28,047 nucleotides of DNA from GCA-003244245 sp036501085 (GTDB lineage: Bacteria > Actinomycetota > Actinomycetes > Mycobacteriales > Pseudonocardiaceae), in assembly GCA_036501085.1 (NCBI GenBank), contig DASYAZ010000098.1, positions 1 to 28,047 on the forward strand, in the 5' to 3' direction. Both the position numbers and the translations under genes were made by a program. Position 1 is the stretch's first letter. Each line of letters starts with the position of its first letter. Of this stretch, positions 7,185-17,070 are shown in pieces. The notes beneath the pieces were generated by a model, which made no database searches, was not told the origin of the DNA, and saw only the letters and a list, made by a program, of their open reading frames with translations.

Positions 7185-7392
7185 AATGCTCCTTTCTCGG
7201 CCGATGGAGGAGCCATGCAGGCCGGAGTCAATCCAACCTGCTCGTGTGTGCAGCCGCCTCACATTGTGCTGCCGAGATGCTGCCCGTCTTGGCGAACTCT
7301 CCCCGGTCTCAACGCCGGCAGCCCGGAATATTCTTATTCGGCAGCCCTGGGATAACCCAGGCCGGCCCCCCCTTACTCCCCGTGGTCAAGCA
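7185..7392 (-). promoter_or_regulatory. Conserved long 5' leader of peptide gene 2 (riboswitch-like)
   Basis: This untranslated leader is about 208 nt. It has the same two blocks as the leader at 6543-6785: GGGGAGTAAGGGGG (7381-7368) and GGGGAGAGTTCGCCAAGAC (7304-7286), 95 nt from end to end. Between them a clean hairpin CCTGGG-TTAT-CCCAGG follows the first block, where copy 1 has a weaker CCAG/CTGG pairing. GCATGGCT near the start codon is also shared. Conserved single-stranded blocks with variable stems between them are what a structured leader RNA would show. Confidence 0.45.
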
Positions 7393-7398
7393 ATCTCG

Positions 7399-7427
7399 AA
7401 AGTAAGCCATACGGGTGGCGATTGCAA
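7399..7427 (-). promoter_or_regulatory. Promoter of peptide gene 2
   Basis: TTGCAA (7427-7422) and TACTTT (7404-7399) on the minus strand, spacing 17 bp, equivalent to the pair at 6792-6820. The 8-bp dyad CGTATACG at 7439-7446 lies just upstream, at the same distance as CTGTGCACAG in the other copy. The predicted start of transcription is near 7392. Confidence 0.6.
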
Positions 7428-7498
7428 TGGCAACTTCCCGTATACGTATGGCCACTCTCCGTGATCCGGTAAACCGCTCCGTGAATCGTGCGCAGCGG

Positions 7499-8718
7499 TT
7501 AGCGGTAAAGGGTGATCGACACCGGCGAGCCGGCATCCAAACCGGTGGCCGGCTCCGGCACCACCAGGTAGCCATCAGCCCGGGTGAGCACGGAGAGCAG
7601 CGCAGACGCACCGAACACCGGTTCCGCTCGTCCCCCGCTCACCTGCACCTGCACCACGTCCCGGCGACCGGCCTCGGAGGGCACCGCACGGGTCAGCGAC
7701 GCGATGACGGACGGCTCGGGAGGCGGGCTGGCGCAGCCTGCCAGGCGCCACACCAAGGGGGCACCGATCAGCCGGAAAACCACCAGAGCGGACAGTGGAT
7801 TGCCTGGTAGGCCGATCACCGGCACACCGTCGCACTCCGCGAGCAGGGTGGGTTTGCCGGGCTTGAGGGCAATTCCGTGGCAGAAGATCCCCGGCTTCCC
7901 CAGACCCGCGATGGCGTCGGCAGTGGCATCGCGGGCACCCACCGAGGAGCCAGCCGACACCACCACCAGATCGGCTTGCGCCAGCGCCGTGCCGAGCGCG
8001 GTGCGCAGGGCTGGCAGGTCATCGGGCACGATCCCGCAGGGAAGCGGCCACCCGCCCGCCTCCAGCACCAGGCCGGCCAGCGCCGGGGCGATCGCGTCGC
8101 GGACCTGGCCCGGCCGCAACGTGGCGGTCGATGGCGCCACCACCTCGTCCCCGGTGGACAGGATGGCCACCCGTGGCCGGGCGTGCACGGCGATCTCGGT
8201 GACTCCCGCCGCGGCGAGCATGCCCAGGTCCACCGCGCGCACCGGGCGCCCGGCCGGGATCAACGCCGCGCCGGCGGCGGCATCCTCATCGGCCCGGACC
8301 GTCCCTGCGCCAGGTGCGACCGGGCGCAGCACCTCCACCATCCCGGGCATCGTCTCGCTGGTGTACTCGACCATCACCACCGCGTCGGCACCCTCGGGCA
8401 GCACCCCACCGGTCGGCATCTCCACCGCGGTGCCGGCGCTCACCGCCACCTGCGGCTGCGCGCCCATCCGGACCGCACCCACGATGTCCAGGTAGGACGG
8501 CAGGCCTTCGGAGGCACCATAGGTATCGGTGGCCCGCACCGCATAGCCGTCCACGGTCGACCGGGCGAATCCCGGCAGCGGCGCCGGAGCCAGGACATCC
8601 CCGACCGGCACCCGGCCCAGCGCGTCGGACAGCGGCACGATCTGTGCCGCGGTGCGCAGCGCGGGCGTGAAACCGGCCAGCGCCTGCGCAACGGTACGGG
8701 TGGCGAAGAACTCCCGGC

Positions 8719-8722
<4 letters not shown>
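7499..8722 (-). CDS. moeA: Molybdopterin molybdotransferase MoeA
   Basis: The product has 407 residues, the usual length. The start is the GTG at 8722, which overlaps the TGA of the upstream fdhB gene (GTGA), so translation is probably coupled. MoeA inserts the metal into adenylylated molybdopterin in the cytoplasm. Family motifs: STVDGYAVRATD (55-66), MPTGGVLPEGADAVVMVE (102-119), STGDEV (189-194), SAGSSVGARD (256-265), KPGKP (287-291) and GLPGNPLSA (304-312). In many MoeA proteins the 256-265 motif reads SGGVSxGxxD; here it is SAGSSVGARD, a variation shared with the fused MoeA at 2364-4286 (GSSAGRGD). Being the last gene of the formate dehydrogenase operon, it probably serves that enzyme. 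Confidence 0.93.
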
Positions 8723-10437
<1,715 letters not shown>

Positions 10438-10476
10438 GAGGTTAGCGCGGTCAGGGGGCGAGTCGCTGCGGATCCG

Positions 10477-10573
10477 ACGAGCCACGGTCCGCGGGCGATT
10501 TGCCGAACTGGTGCGGACCGCGATCCAGGCGCCGGTCCAGGAGGTCCTGGACGAGCTCCGCGGCGATCGGTGA
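10477..10573 (+). pseudogene. Remnant of a VapB-type antitoxin gene
   Basis: Only the last 30 or so codons look like an antitoxin: a basic stretch and then QEVLDELRGDR, a common end of VapB/Phd-type antitoxins. The DNA-binding N-terminus is missing; in this frame the upstream sequence runs into the start of fdhB on the other strand. It ends with TGA at 10571-10573, overlapping the toxin GTG start (GTGA), the coupling typical of vapBC. The left limit is approximate. Confidence 0.45.
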
Positions 10574-10958
10574 TCCTCTATATCGAGACATCCGCAGCGG
10601 CGAAGCTGCTCGTCGACGAGCCCGCATCGAACCGGCTGGCCGGACGGCTTGACGATGCCGTGGACTCCGACGATGCCCTGCTTTCCACCATGCTCTTGGA
10701 GACCGAGCTGCGCCGGCTCGCGGTTCGGATCGATCTGGCCCAGGTCGCCGTGACCCGCTTGGTCGAACGCTTCGACCTGGTCGAGACCGACCGATCCCTT
10801 TTCCGGGAGGCGGGCCTACTGCCGGGCCGTCACCTGCGCAGCCTCGACGCGCTGCACCTCGTGGCCGCGCTGCGTCGGTGCTGACGTCATGGTGACCTAC
10901 GACTCGCCGCCAAGCCGACGCGGCCGAGGCGGTAGGGCTGCCGGTCCTCGCGCCCTAG
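10570..10958 (+). pseudogene. vapC: Frameshifted VapC-type PIN-domain toxin gene
   Basis: The frame opens at GTG 10570 with a PIN-domain start (ILYIETSAAAKLLVDE), continues through LLETELRRLA and RSLDALHLVAAL, and then stops at 10882-10884 after 104 codons. The missing end is still readable in other frames: ADVMVTYDS from 10880, then DAAEAVGLPVLAP from 10917 to TAG at 10956-10958. Two frame breaks therefore separate the last third. The first PIN acidic residue, normally Asp in a YxDTS motif, is Glu here. An intact VapC would be an Mg-dependent RNase. The gene lies opposite to and inside the fdh operon and is most likely dead; assembly error could explain part of it. Confidence 0.75.
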
Positions 10959-11127
10959 CTGGCACCTCCCAGTCAGACTGCAGACCACCTCACGGCGGGC
11001 GACCCGCTCACTCTGCCGCCGCCTGCGAGTCACCGTCGCCACGGTTCGTGAACTGGCGGTCCACACCCTGCAGCGGCGCCAAAGCCGCGGGCATACGCTC
11101 GTAGGGAGGCCCTCCTGATCGTGGGGT
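10959..11127. other. Spacer between the vapC remnant and fdhA
   Basis: These 169 bp hold no open frame with a ribosome site and no hairpin I would call. Together with the vapBC remnant they separate fdhA from fdhB, which in relatives are usually adjacent. Confidence 0.5.
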
Positions 11128-13941
11128 TCAGCGCGCCGGTCCTAGCGGTTCGATCTCCACGGCGCAGAACTTGAACTCGGGGATCTTGCCGTAGGGGTCG
11201 ATCTCGTCGATGGTCAGCACGTTGGCTGCGGCTTCCCGAAAGTGGAACGGGATGAAGCAGTTACCCAGCGCCTCGCGGTGGGAGACCTTCAGCTGCAGCT
11301 CGATCTGACCACGCCGGGAGCGCACCCGCACCATCTCCCCGTGCGCCAACCCGCGGTTGGCGGCGTCCTTGGGGTGCACGTACACCTCGGGCCGCGGGGC
11401 GATGGCGTCCAGCGCGTAAGAACGCCGGGTCATCGACCCGGTGTGCCAGTGCTCGAGCAACCGTCCGGTGTTGAGGACCAGTGGGTAGTCGGCGTCGGGC
11501 AGTTCCTTGGCCGGCAGCCACTGCGCCGGCACCAGGTGCGCCAGACCGTCGTCGGTGTTGAACCGCTCATCGAAAAGCACCACGGTGCCGTCGGAGTGCT
11601 CCGGGTCGGCGTTGGGGTAGAGCTTGCCGGTGGCGCCGAGATTGTCATAGGAAAGATTGGCGTAGTTGGGCATCACGCTGACCAGCTCGTCGAAGATCTC
11701 CCGCGCGCTGCGGTATCCCCAATCCAGGCCGATCCGCTGGGCGATGTCCTGCACGATCTCCCAGTCCACCCGGGCCTGCCCGGGCGGGTCGAGCACCTTG
11801 CGGCCTCGCTGCACCCGCCGGTCGGTGTTGGTGTACGTGCCGTCCTTCTCCAGGTAGGACGACGCGGGCAGGATCACATCGGCGAACTCGGCGGTCTCGG
11901 TGAGGAAGATGTCCTGCACCACCAGGAACTCCAGCGCGGACAGCGCCTTGCGCACCTTGTTGATGTTCGGGTCGGACAGGAACGGGTTCTCCCCCAGCAT
12001 GTACATCCCGCGCACACCGCCCTTGAGCACCGAGCCGATGATCTCTGTGACGGTCAGGCCCTTGACCGGGTCGAGCCCATCGACCCCCCAGAACTGCTCG
12101 AATCGGGTGCGGACCCCGGCGGAGTCGGCCTTCTGGTAGTCCGGGTAGAACATCGGGATCAGCCCGACGTCGGAAGCGCCCTGCACGTTGTTCTGCCCGC
12201 GCAGCGGGTGCAGGCCGGCGCCGGGCTTGCCGACGTTGCCGGTGATCGCACACATCGCGATGAGGCACCGGGCGTTGTCGGTGCCGGTGGTGTGCTGGGA
12301 GATCCCCATCCCCCAGAAGATGATCCCGGCACGAGCGCTTCCCCAGACCCGCGCCACTTCGGTGATCAGGTCCGCGTCGACGCCAGTGATCTGGGCGGCG
12401 CGCTGCGGCGGGTAGTCCGCGACGGTGCGCGCCAGCTCGTCGTAGTTGGTGGTGCGCCGGGCGATGTAGTCGCGGTCGATCAGCCCCAGCCGGATGATCT
12501 CGTGCATCACGCCGTTGTAGAACGCCACGTCGGTGCCCGGCTTGAGCTGGCAGTAGATATCGGCATGATCGGCGACCCGGTCGGCCCGCGGGTCGATATA
12601 GATGATCTTCGTGCCGCTCCGGCGAGCCTGCTTGAAAAACGAGCTTGCCACCGGGTGGTTGGCCGTGGCATTGCTCCCGGTGATGATCACGACATCGGCG
12701 TTGACCACATCGCCGTAGGTGGTGGACACCGCTCCGGAGCCGATGCCCTCGAACAGCGCGGCCACTGACGATGCGTGGCACAACCGGGTGCAGTGGTCGA
12801 CGTTGTTGGTGCGGAACCCGGTGCGGATCAGCTTCTGGAAGAGGTAGGCCTCCTCGTTGGAGCACTTCGCCGAGCCGAAGCCGGCGATGGCCGGCGGCCC
12901 ACCGGTGGCGTGAATCTCCTTGAGCCGCCCGGCCACGAGACCCAGCGCCTCATCCCAGGTGGCCTCCCGGAAGTGCGGCAGCACCTCGTCGTAGTCGACC
13001 AGGCCGCCGGGCTTGCGACGCTTGTGCTCGCCCTTCACATCGGCCGACAGCGGCGCCTTGGGGTAGGAGCCCTCGCGCCGTACCAGCGGCACCGTCAGGC
13101 GCTGCGGAGACGCCGCGTAGTCCCAGCCGTAGCGGCCCTTGACGCACAGCCGGCCCTGGGATCCGGGCTGGTCGCGGCCCTCGGCGTAGGCGATCGCCCC
13201 GCGCTCGCGGTCCACGTGGTAAGTCAGCGCGCACCCCACCCCGCAGTACGGGCAGACGGTCTGCACCGCGTCGAGCTGGGCGCGGGGACGGATCGGGATG
13301 TTGTTGATGGGCTTGTTGGTTAACGCGCCGGTGGGGCAGGCGGCGACGCATTCGCCGCAGGTCACGCAGGACGAGGCACCCATCGGATCGTTCAGGTCGA
13401 ACGCGATCCGGGTGCGGTAGCCCTTGCCGGAGCGCCCTATCACGTCGTTGTTCTGGATGTCGTCGCAGGCCCGGGTGCAGCGGTCGCACAGGATGCACGC
13501 GTCGTGGTCGACGGCGATCACCGGGTTGGAGCCGTCGGTGCCGCGGCCGGACCCGCAGGGCAGCGCGGTGGCCTCCCGGGACACCCCGTAGCGGTCGGCC
13601 AGCGCGAGCAGCAGGTTGTCGCCGGTGGTGGTCTGCTTCGGGTCGGCCTCGCGCGGGGGTTGATCGGCGATGAGCAGCTCGGTCAGGATGGCCCGGCTGC
13701 GCTCCAGATCCGCGGTGTCCGTTCGCACCGCCATCCCGTCCTCGCAGGGCCGCACGCACGCGGCGGCGAAGGCGCGCGCCCCGGTGTCCACCACGCACAG
13801 CCGGCACACGCCGACCGGGTCGAACCGCTCGTCGTGGCAGAGCACGGGAATGTCGATGCCGAGTTGGCGGGCCGCATCGTAGATCGTGGTGCCCTCGGGC
13901 ACCACGATCTCCCGCCCGTCGATGCTGACCGTAACGCTCAT
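11128..13941 (-). CDS. fdhA: NAD-dependent formate dehydrogenase alpha subunit, Mo/W-bisMGD
   Basis: The product has 937 residues from ATG 13941, preceded by GAAGGGAG. The longer frame to 13998 runs into a palindrome. Domain order: NuoG-like [2Fe-2S] ferredoxin (1-75; Cys35, 46, 49 and 62 or 66); a His/Cys-type cluster region (about 80-130); two [4Fe-4S] motifs (Cys149, 152, 155, 159; Cys192, 195, 198, 202); the cofactor-proximal [4Fe-4S] (Cys230, 233, 237, 266); then the molybdopterin domains. The active-site residue is cysteine (Cys388 in RLCHASS) where other enzymes have selenocysteine, next to His389. It oxidises formate to CO2 in the cytoplasm and passes electrons to FdhB. The sulfurtransferase FdhD, usually required, is not in the window. 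Confidence 0.94.
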   Translation of the reverse strand: MSVTVSIDGREIVVPEGTTIYDAARQLGIDIPVLCHDERFDPVGVCRLCVVDTGARAFAAACVRPCEDGMAVRTDTADLERSRAILTELLIADQPPREADPKQTTTGDNLLLALADRYGVSREATALPCGSGRGTDGSNPVIAVDHDACILCDRCTRACDDIQNNDVIGRSGKGYRTRIAFDLNDPMGASSCVTCGECVAACPTGALTNKPINNIPIRPRAQLDAVQTVCPYCGVGCALTYHVDRERGAIAYAEGRDQPGSQGRLCVKGRYGWDYAASPQRLTVPLVRREGSYPKAPLSADVKGEHKRRKPGGLVDYDEVLPHFREATWDEALGLVAGRLKEIHATGGPPAIAGFGSAKCSNEEAYLFQKLIRTGFRTNNVDHCTRLCHASSVAALFEGIGSGAVSTTYGDVVNADVVIITGSNATANHPVASSFFKQARRSGTKIIYIDPRADRVADHADIYCQLKPGTDVAFYNGVMHEIIRLGLIDRDYIARRTTNYDELARTVADYPPQRAAQITGVDADLITEVARVWGSARAGIIFWGMGISQHTTGTDNARCLIAMCAITGNVGKPGAGLHPLRGQNNVQGASDVGLIPMFYPDYQKADSAGVRTRFEQFWGVDGLDPVKGLTVTEIIGSVLKGGVRGMYMLGENPFLSDPNINKVRKALSALEFLVVQDIFLTETAEFADVILPASSYLEKDGTYTNTDRRVQRGRKVLDPPGQARVDWEIVQDIAQRIGLDWGYRSAREIFDELVSVMPNYANLSYDNLGATGKLYPNADPEHSDGTVVLFDERFNTDDGLAHLVPAQWLPAKELPDADYPLVLNTGRLLEHWHTGSMTRRSYALDAIAPRPEVYVHPKDAANRGLAHGEMVRVRSRRGQIELQLKVSHREALGNCFIPFHFREAAANVLTIDEIDPYGKIPEFKFCAVEIEPLGPAR

Positions 13942-13958
13942 GCGCTCCCTTCGGTCGC

Positions 13959-14006
13959 GCTCGTGAGTGCGTAACAGTGTTCTAACACTGTTACGCACTC
14001 ACGAGC
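13959..14006. repeat. Perfect palindrome, 23-bp arms, covering the AOR stop codon
   Basis: Arms 13959-13981 and 13984-14006 are exact inverted copies with only CT between them. The outer part reads GCTCGTGAGTGCGTAAC. The TAA at 13991-13993 inside the right arm is the stop codon of the AOR gene, so the last codons (LLVSA) are written by the repeat. The 23-base right arm recurs at 6884-6906. A further hairpin GGCGAGCG-CTC-CGCTCGCC follows at 14012-14030. It may act as terminator or attenuator between the AOR gene and fdhA, or be a dispersed repeat. Confidence 0.85.
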
Positions 14007-15814
14007 AGGTCGGCGAGCGCTCCGCTCGCCGGCCTGCCCTCCTGATCCAACCCGCGGATCGCGTAGTAGCTGGAGATCATCTCGCGCAGCCGGGCGGGGG
14101 TGAGCGCGGCGACCCGCCCCGACCCGAGCTGGACCGGCTCGCGCAGCAGCCGGGCAGGCAGCCAGTCCTGCGCCGGTGTCCACCCTTCACGCAGGTTGAA
14201 CATCCGCTTGGCCAGCACGATCCGCCGGGCAGTCGCGCGCAGCTCGGCGGCGTCGACGTCCCATCCGGTGACGACCTGCAGCAAGGTGGCCCACTCCTGG
14301 TAGGGCTCGTCGAACACCCCGCGCAGGAACTTGCACAGGATCATCGAGTCCATCACCGCCGCCCGGTCCTCCGTGGCCACCGCCGCCACCACCTGGGCCT
14401 CGCCGCCGGCCAGCCGGTCGTAGGTCCCGGACAGGTCCGCCTCGTAGGCACCGGAGCGGTTGTGATCGGCACCCCGGGCGTTGACCGCCAGGCCCAGCGC
14501 CATGCCCTGCAACGTGCGAGGCTCGTACCCGGGCAGCTCCATGCCCTTGACGTGCGGCGCGAACTCTTCCGACCCACCGCCGACGATCGCCGCGGCCCGC
14601 CGGGAGCCTTCGGCGAGCAGGCCGCCCAGCCCCTCGCCGCTGCCGATCTCCTCCAGGGCCCGCAGCAACGCGGCACCGTCACCGAAACGCAGCCACGGCG
14701 CGTCGAGCAACCCGCGCTGCGCGCACTCCATCGCCCAGGCGATGGTGCCACCAGCAGAGATGGTGTCCAGACCGAGATCGTCGCAGCGGGCCGACGCCGC
14801 CAGCACGTCATCGGGATCGGACACTCCACACATCGGGCCCAGCGCGAAGACGTTCTCGTATTCCACTCTCGCGGTCTGGCCGTTGGCTGCCCGGTAGATG
14901 TGCTCGCACCCGATGCTGCACGAGGCGCACCCGCTGCGGGCGGCGCTGCGGAGTTCGTGCAGCTCCTCGGCGGCCAGCTTGGGCGCCGCGGCGAAGGTGG
15001 CGCCGGTGAAGTTGCGGGTGGGCAGCGTGGAGATGGCGTTGAACGCCAGCAGGTTGGCCAGCGTGCCCAGCTCACGGTACTTGGCGGTAGCCGGGCCGAA
15101 GGAGCGCGCCCGCAGGTCCCGGGCGGCGGCCAGCACCCCCGCCGGGTCCGCCGGACTGATCTTCGTGACCGCACGCACCGCGACCGCTTTGATGTTCTTG
15201 GCGCCGAGAACCGCACCGAGCCCGCCCCGGCCGGCGTGCCGCCCGTCGTGCGAGATCGTCGCGTAGCGCACCCCGCGCTCACCAGCCGGTCCGATCGCGG
15301 CGATCCGCCAGCCGCGGCCCAGGCGATGCTTCAACGCCTCCTCGGCCTTGGCGGCGGGCAGGCCCCAGGTATCTCCGGCTGGGATCAACCTGGGAGTGCC
15401 GCCATCGACGAGCAGCACCGACTTCTCGACCGCGCGTCCGCGCACGACAATGGCGTCGTGCCCGGTCAGCTTGCCGGAGATGGCGAACTGGCTGGAGGCC
15501 AGCGCGTCGTTGAGCAGCCCGGTCAGCGGTGATTTCGCCACGACTGCGAACTTGGCGCTGGTGGTCAGCGGGGTACCGACCAGCGGCGAGAACACGAACG
15601 CCAGCGGCGCTTGCGGCGCCAGGGCCTCGACGCCCGGCGGGGCGAGGCGGTGCAGCAGCCACGCACCCAACCCGGCTCCACCCAGGTAGGCCCGCAGCAC
15701 CGTCTCCTCCAGCGGCAGCACGGTAGCGGCGGGCCGGTCACCACCGTGATCACCCACATCCACGATCAGCGCCTGGCCCGCGTACCCCCCGGGAACACCG
15801 CCCACCCGGCTCAC
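13991..15814 (-). CDS. Aldehyde:ferredoxin oxidoreductase family protein
   Basis: The product has 607 residues, full length for the family. Start GTG 15814 overlaps the stop of the mobA gene (GTGA). AOR proteins bind a tungsten (sometimes molybdenum) bis-pterin and one [4Fe-4S] cluster and oxidise aldehydes to acids. Visible motifs: GRGGLGAVLGAKNIKA (195-210), the cluster ligands CASCSIGC (Cys296, 299, 303) with the fourth at Cys494 (SMILCKF), and DDLGLDTISAGGTIAWAMEC (345-364), a pterin-binding segment. The N-terminal domain about 14-210 is complete. No HycB-like ferredoxin subunit is adjacent; electrons could go to a free ferredoxin or to the nearby NuoEF-type FdhB. Actual substrate and metal are unknown. 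Confidence 0.92.
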   Translation of the reverse strand: MSRVGGVPGGYAGQALIVDVGDHGGDRPAATVLPLEETVLRAYLGGAGLGAWLLHRLAPPGVEALAPQAPLAFVFSPLVGTPLTTSAKFAVVAKSPLTGLLNDALASSQFAISGKLTGHDAIVVRGRAVEKSVLLVDGGTPRLIPAGDTWGLPAAKAEEALKHRLGRGWRIAAIGPAGERGVRYATISHDGRHAGRGGLGAVLGAKNIKAVAVRAVTKISPADPAGVLAAARDLRARSFGPATAKYRELGTLANLLAFNAISTLPTRNFTGATFAAAPKLAAEELHELRSAARSGCASCSIGCEHIYRAANGQTARVEYENVFALGPMCGVSDPDDVLAASARCDDLGLDTISAGGTIAWAMECAQRGLLDAPWLRFGDGAALLRALEEIGSGEGLGGLLAEGSRRAAAIVGGGSEEFAPHVKGMELPGYEPRTLQGMALGLAVNARGADHNRSGAYEADLSGTYDRLAGGEAQVVAAVATEDRAAVMDSMILCKFLRGVFDEPYQEWATLLQVVTGWDVDAAELRATARRIVLAKRMFNLREGWTPAQDWLPARLLREPVQLGSGRVAALTPARLREMISSYYAIRGLDQEGRPASGALADLLVSA

Positions 15815-16677
15815 CCGCCCGCATCCGCAGACAGGAAGGCGACGGTGTCCCCGCTGGCCAGCGGGACCTCACCATCGCGGCTGATCTGGTCGCCGTTGAG
15901 CGCGGCGATCACGTGACGGTCCAGGACCAGGCCCACCGCGGCAGCGGCCCCGGAGAGAGTGGCGGCGCGCACGGTGCGCGGCCCGCGGTGGTCCTGGCCG
16001 GCCAGCGCACCGTAGCGCTGCACCGTGACCTGTGGGGCGGGGTGATGGCGCGCGGTGCGGTAGTCGTCCGGGGAGTTGACGTTGGTCACCGAATCCAGCG
16101 CCGGGTCGGCGGCGGCCAGCGCCGAATCGGCCAGCAGCGCGGCGTCGTCGAGGCGTAGCACGCGGCACTGGGGGTGGCGGAACAGGAAGGCCGGGCGCAG
16201 ATCGCCGGCCGCCACCAATGCTGCGACCAGCGGGCCAATCGTGACCCGGTAGGCGGCAGCGAGCGGCTGCGGGTAGCCACGCGCGACCGGGAGGACGACA
16301 TCGAGGTCACCGGTGAGCGCGGTCAGTACCCGGCGGACGAAGGCAGGATGCAGGAACGGCAGGTCGGTGGAGCAGACAAACGCGGCGCCCGCTCGCCCGG
16401 CCAGCGCATCCAGCCCAGCAGCGATGCCCTGTAGCGGTCCCAGGCCTTCTTCCGGATCTTCGACGACAACCGCCTGCGGGGGCATCTCGGGCAGCGGCTG
16501 GCCGGGAGCCCGGACCACGACCAGCGGGCCCTCGACTGATCGGGCCAGCACTCCCAGAGTGCGGCGCAGCAAGGTGGAACCGTGCCACTCCAGTGCGGCC
16601 TTGGGGGTGCCCATCCGTGACGAACGGCCCCCTGCCAGCACCACGCCAGCCTTAATGTCCCCGACCGGCGCAGCCAT
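15811..16677 (-). CDS. mobA: MobA guanylyltransferase fused to a MoaD/ThiS-like domain
   Basis: The product has 288 residues from ATG 16677; a TTG at 16701 is an alternative start, and neither ribosome site is ideal. Residues 10-210 are MobA: LAGGRSSRMGTPK (14-26) binds GTP, CSTDLPF (102-108) the metal and NVNSPDDY (199-206) is a family end motif. MobA attaches GMP to molybdopterin to make MGD. Residues 215-288 resemble MoaD/ThiS: VTVQRYGALAG, LNGDQISRDGEVPLASGDTVAFL, ending in a C-terminal Gly-Gly, the form required for adenylation and thiocarboxylation by MoeB. The fusion is followed directly (4-bp overlap) by the AOR gene, so it opens the FDH/AOR operon. It would combine two cofactor steps in one polypeptide. 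Confidence 0.85.
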   Translation of the reverse strand: MAAPVGDIKAGVVLAGGRSSRMGTPKAALEWHGSTLLRRTLGVLARSVEGPLVVVRAPGQPLPEMPPQAVVVEDPEEGLGPLQGIAAGLDALAGRAGAAFVCSTDLPFLHPAFVRRVLTALTGDLDVVLPVARGYPQPLAAAYRVTIGPLVAALVAAGDLRPAFLFRHPQCRVLRLDDAALLADSALAAADPALDSVTNVNSPDDYRTARHHPAPQVTVQRYGALAGQDHRGPRTVRAATLSGAAAAVGLVLDRHVIAALNGDQISRDGEVPLASGDTVAFLSADAGG

Positions 16678-16697
16678 ACTCCCGATCGTAACCCTTC

Positions 16698-16994
16698 TCA
16701 AGGAGGGTCAAGGACCTGCTGGAGCGGGGTTCGCGGCGCGAAGGGAAGGAACAGCTGGAGATGCTTGTCTCGCCACAGTTGCTCGCACGCTGCGTAACCA
16801 CCTGGTGTGTTACTGAACGGCGGTCCAGTCCAGCCACACTCGCAGCGGGGAACATAGGCCACAAAACAGCCGTCCAGATGCGCTCGTATGTCGTTCCAGA
16901 GGTTGGTCAGCGCCCCATCCGTCTTCCTACCTGCGACGACACATTGGTGCTCGTAAGGGCCTTCGCTGGCATCGCCACCTCGGTCGAAGAGCAC
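16698..16994 (-). CDS. Small Cys-containing protein with a CECGW motif, function unknown
   Basis: The product has about 98 residues if GTG 16994 is the start; the frame is open further upstream to 17231 without a good start, so the N-terminus is uncertain. Visible motifs are YEHQCVVAGRKTDGALTNLW near the front and PRCECGWTGPPF in the middle, followed by YAACEQLWRDKH. Small actinobacterial proteins with a CxCGW core and a trailing W..H are common, and the Cys/His pattern suggests zinc binding. I know no function. It ends 20 bp before mobA on the same strand and follows the DUF6777 gene, so the three could be co-transcribed. Confidence in coding is good, in function nil. Confidence 0.6.
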   Translation of the reverse strand: MLFDRGGDASEGPYEHQCVVAGRKTDGALTNLWNDIRAHLDGCFVAYVPRCECGWTGPPFSNTPGGYAACEQLWRDKHLQLFLPFAPRTPLQQVLDPP

Positions 16995-17070
16995 CCCATA
17001 AGAATCCTGCGCTTTTCTTAACAGGAGATGAACACACGACCCTTGAATGGGTAGATTTGCGCGATCGGGC

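Noticed and set aside
12766..12800. Possible selenocysteine in the formate dehydrogenase
   Set aside because: The active-site codon (Cys388) reads TGC, not TGA, and the frame is continuous without any SECIS-like hairpin being needed.
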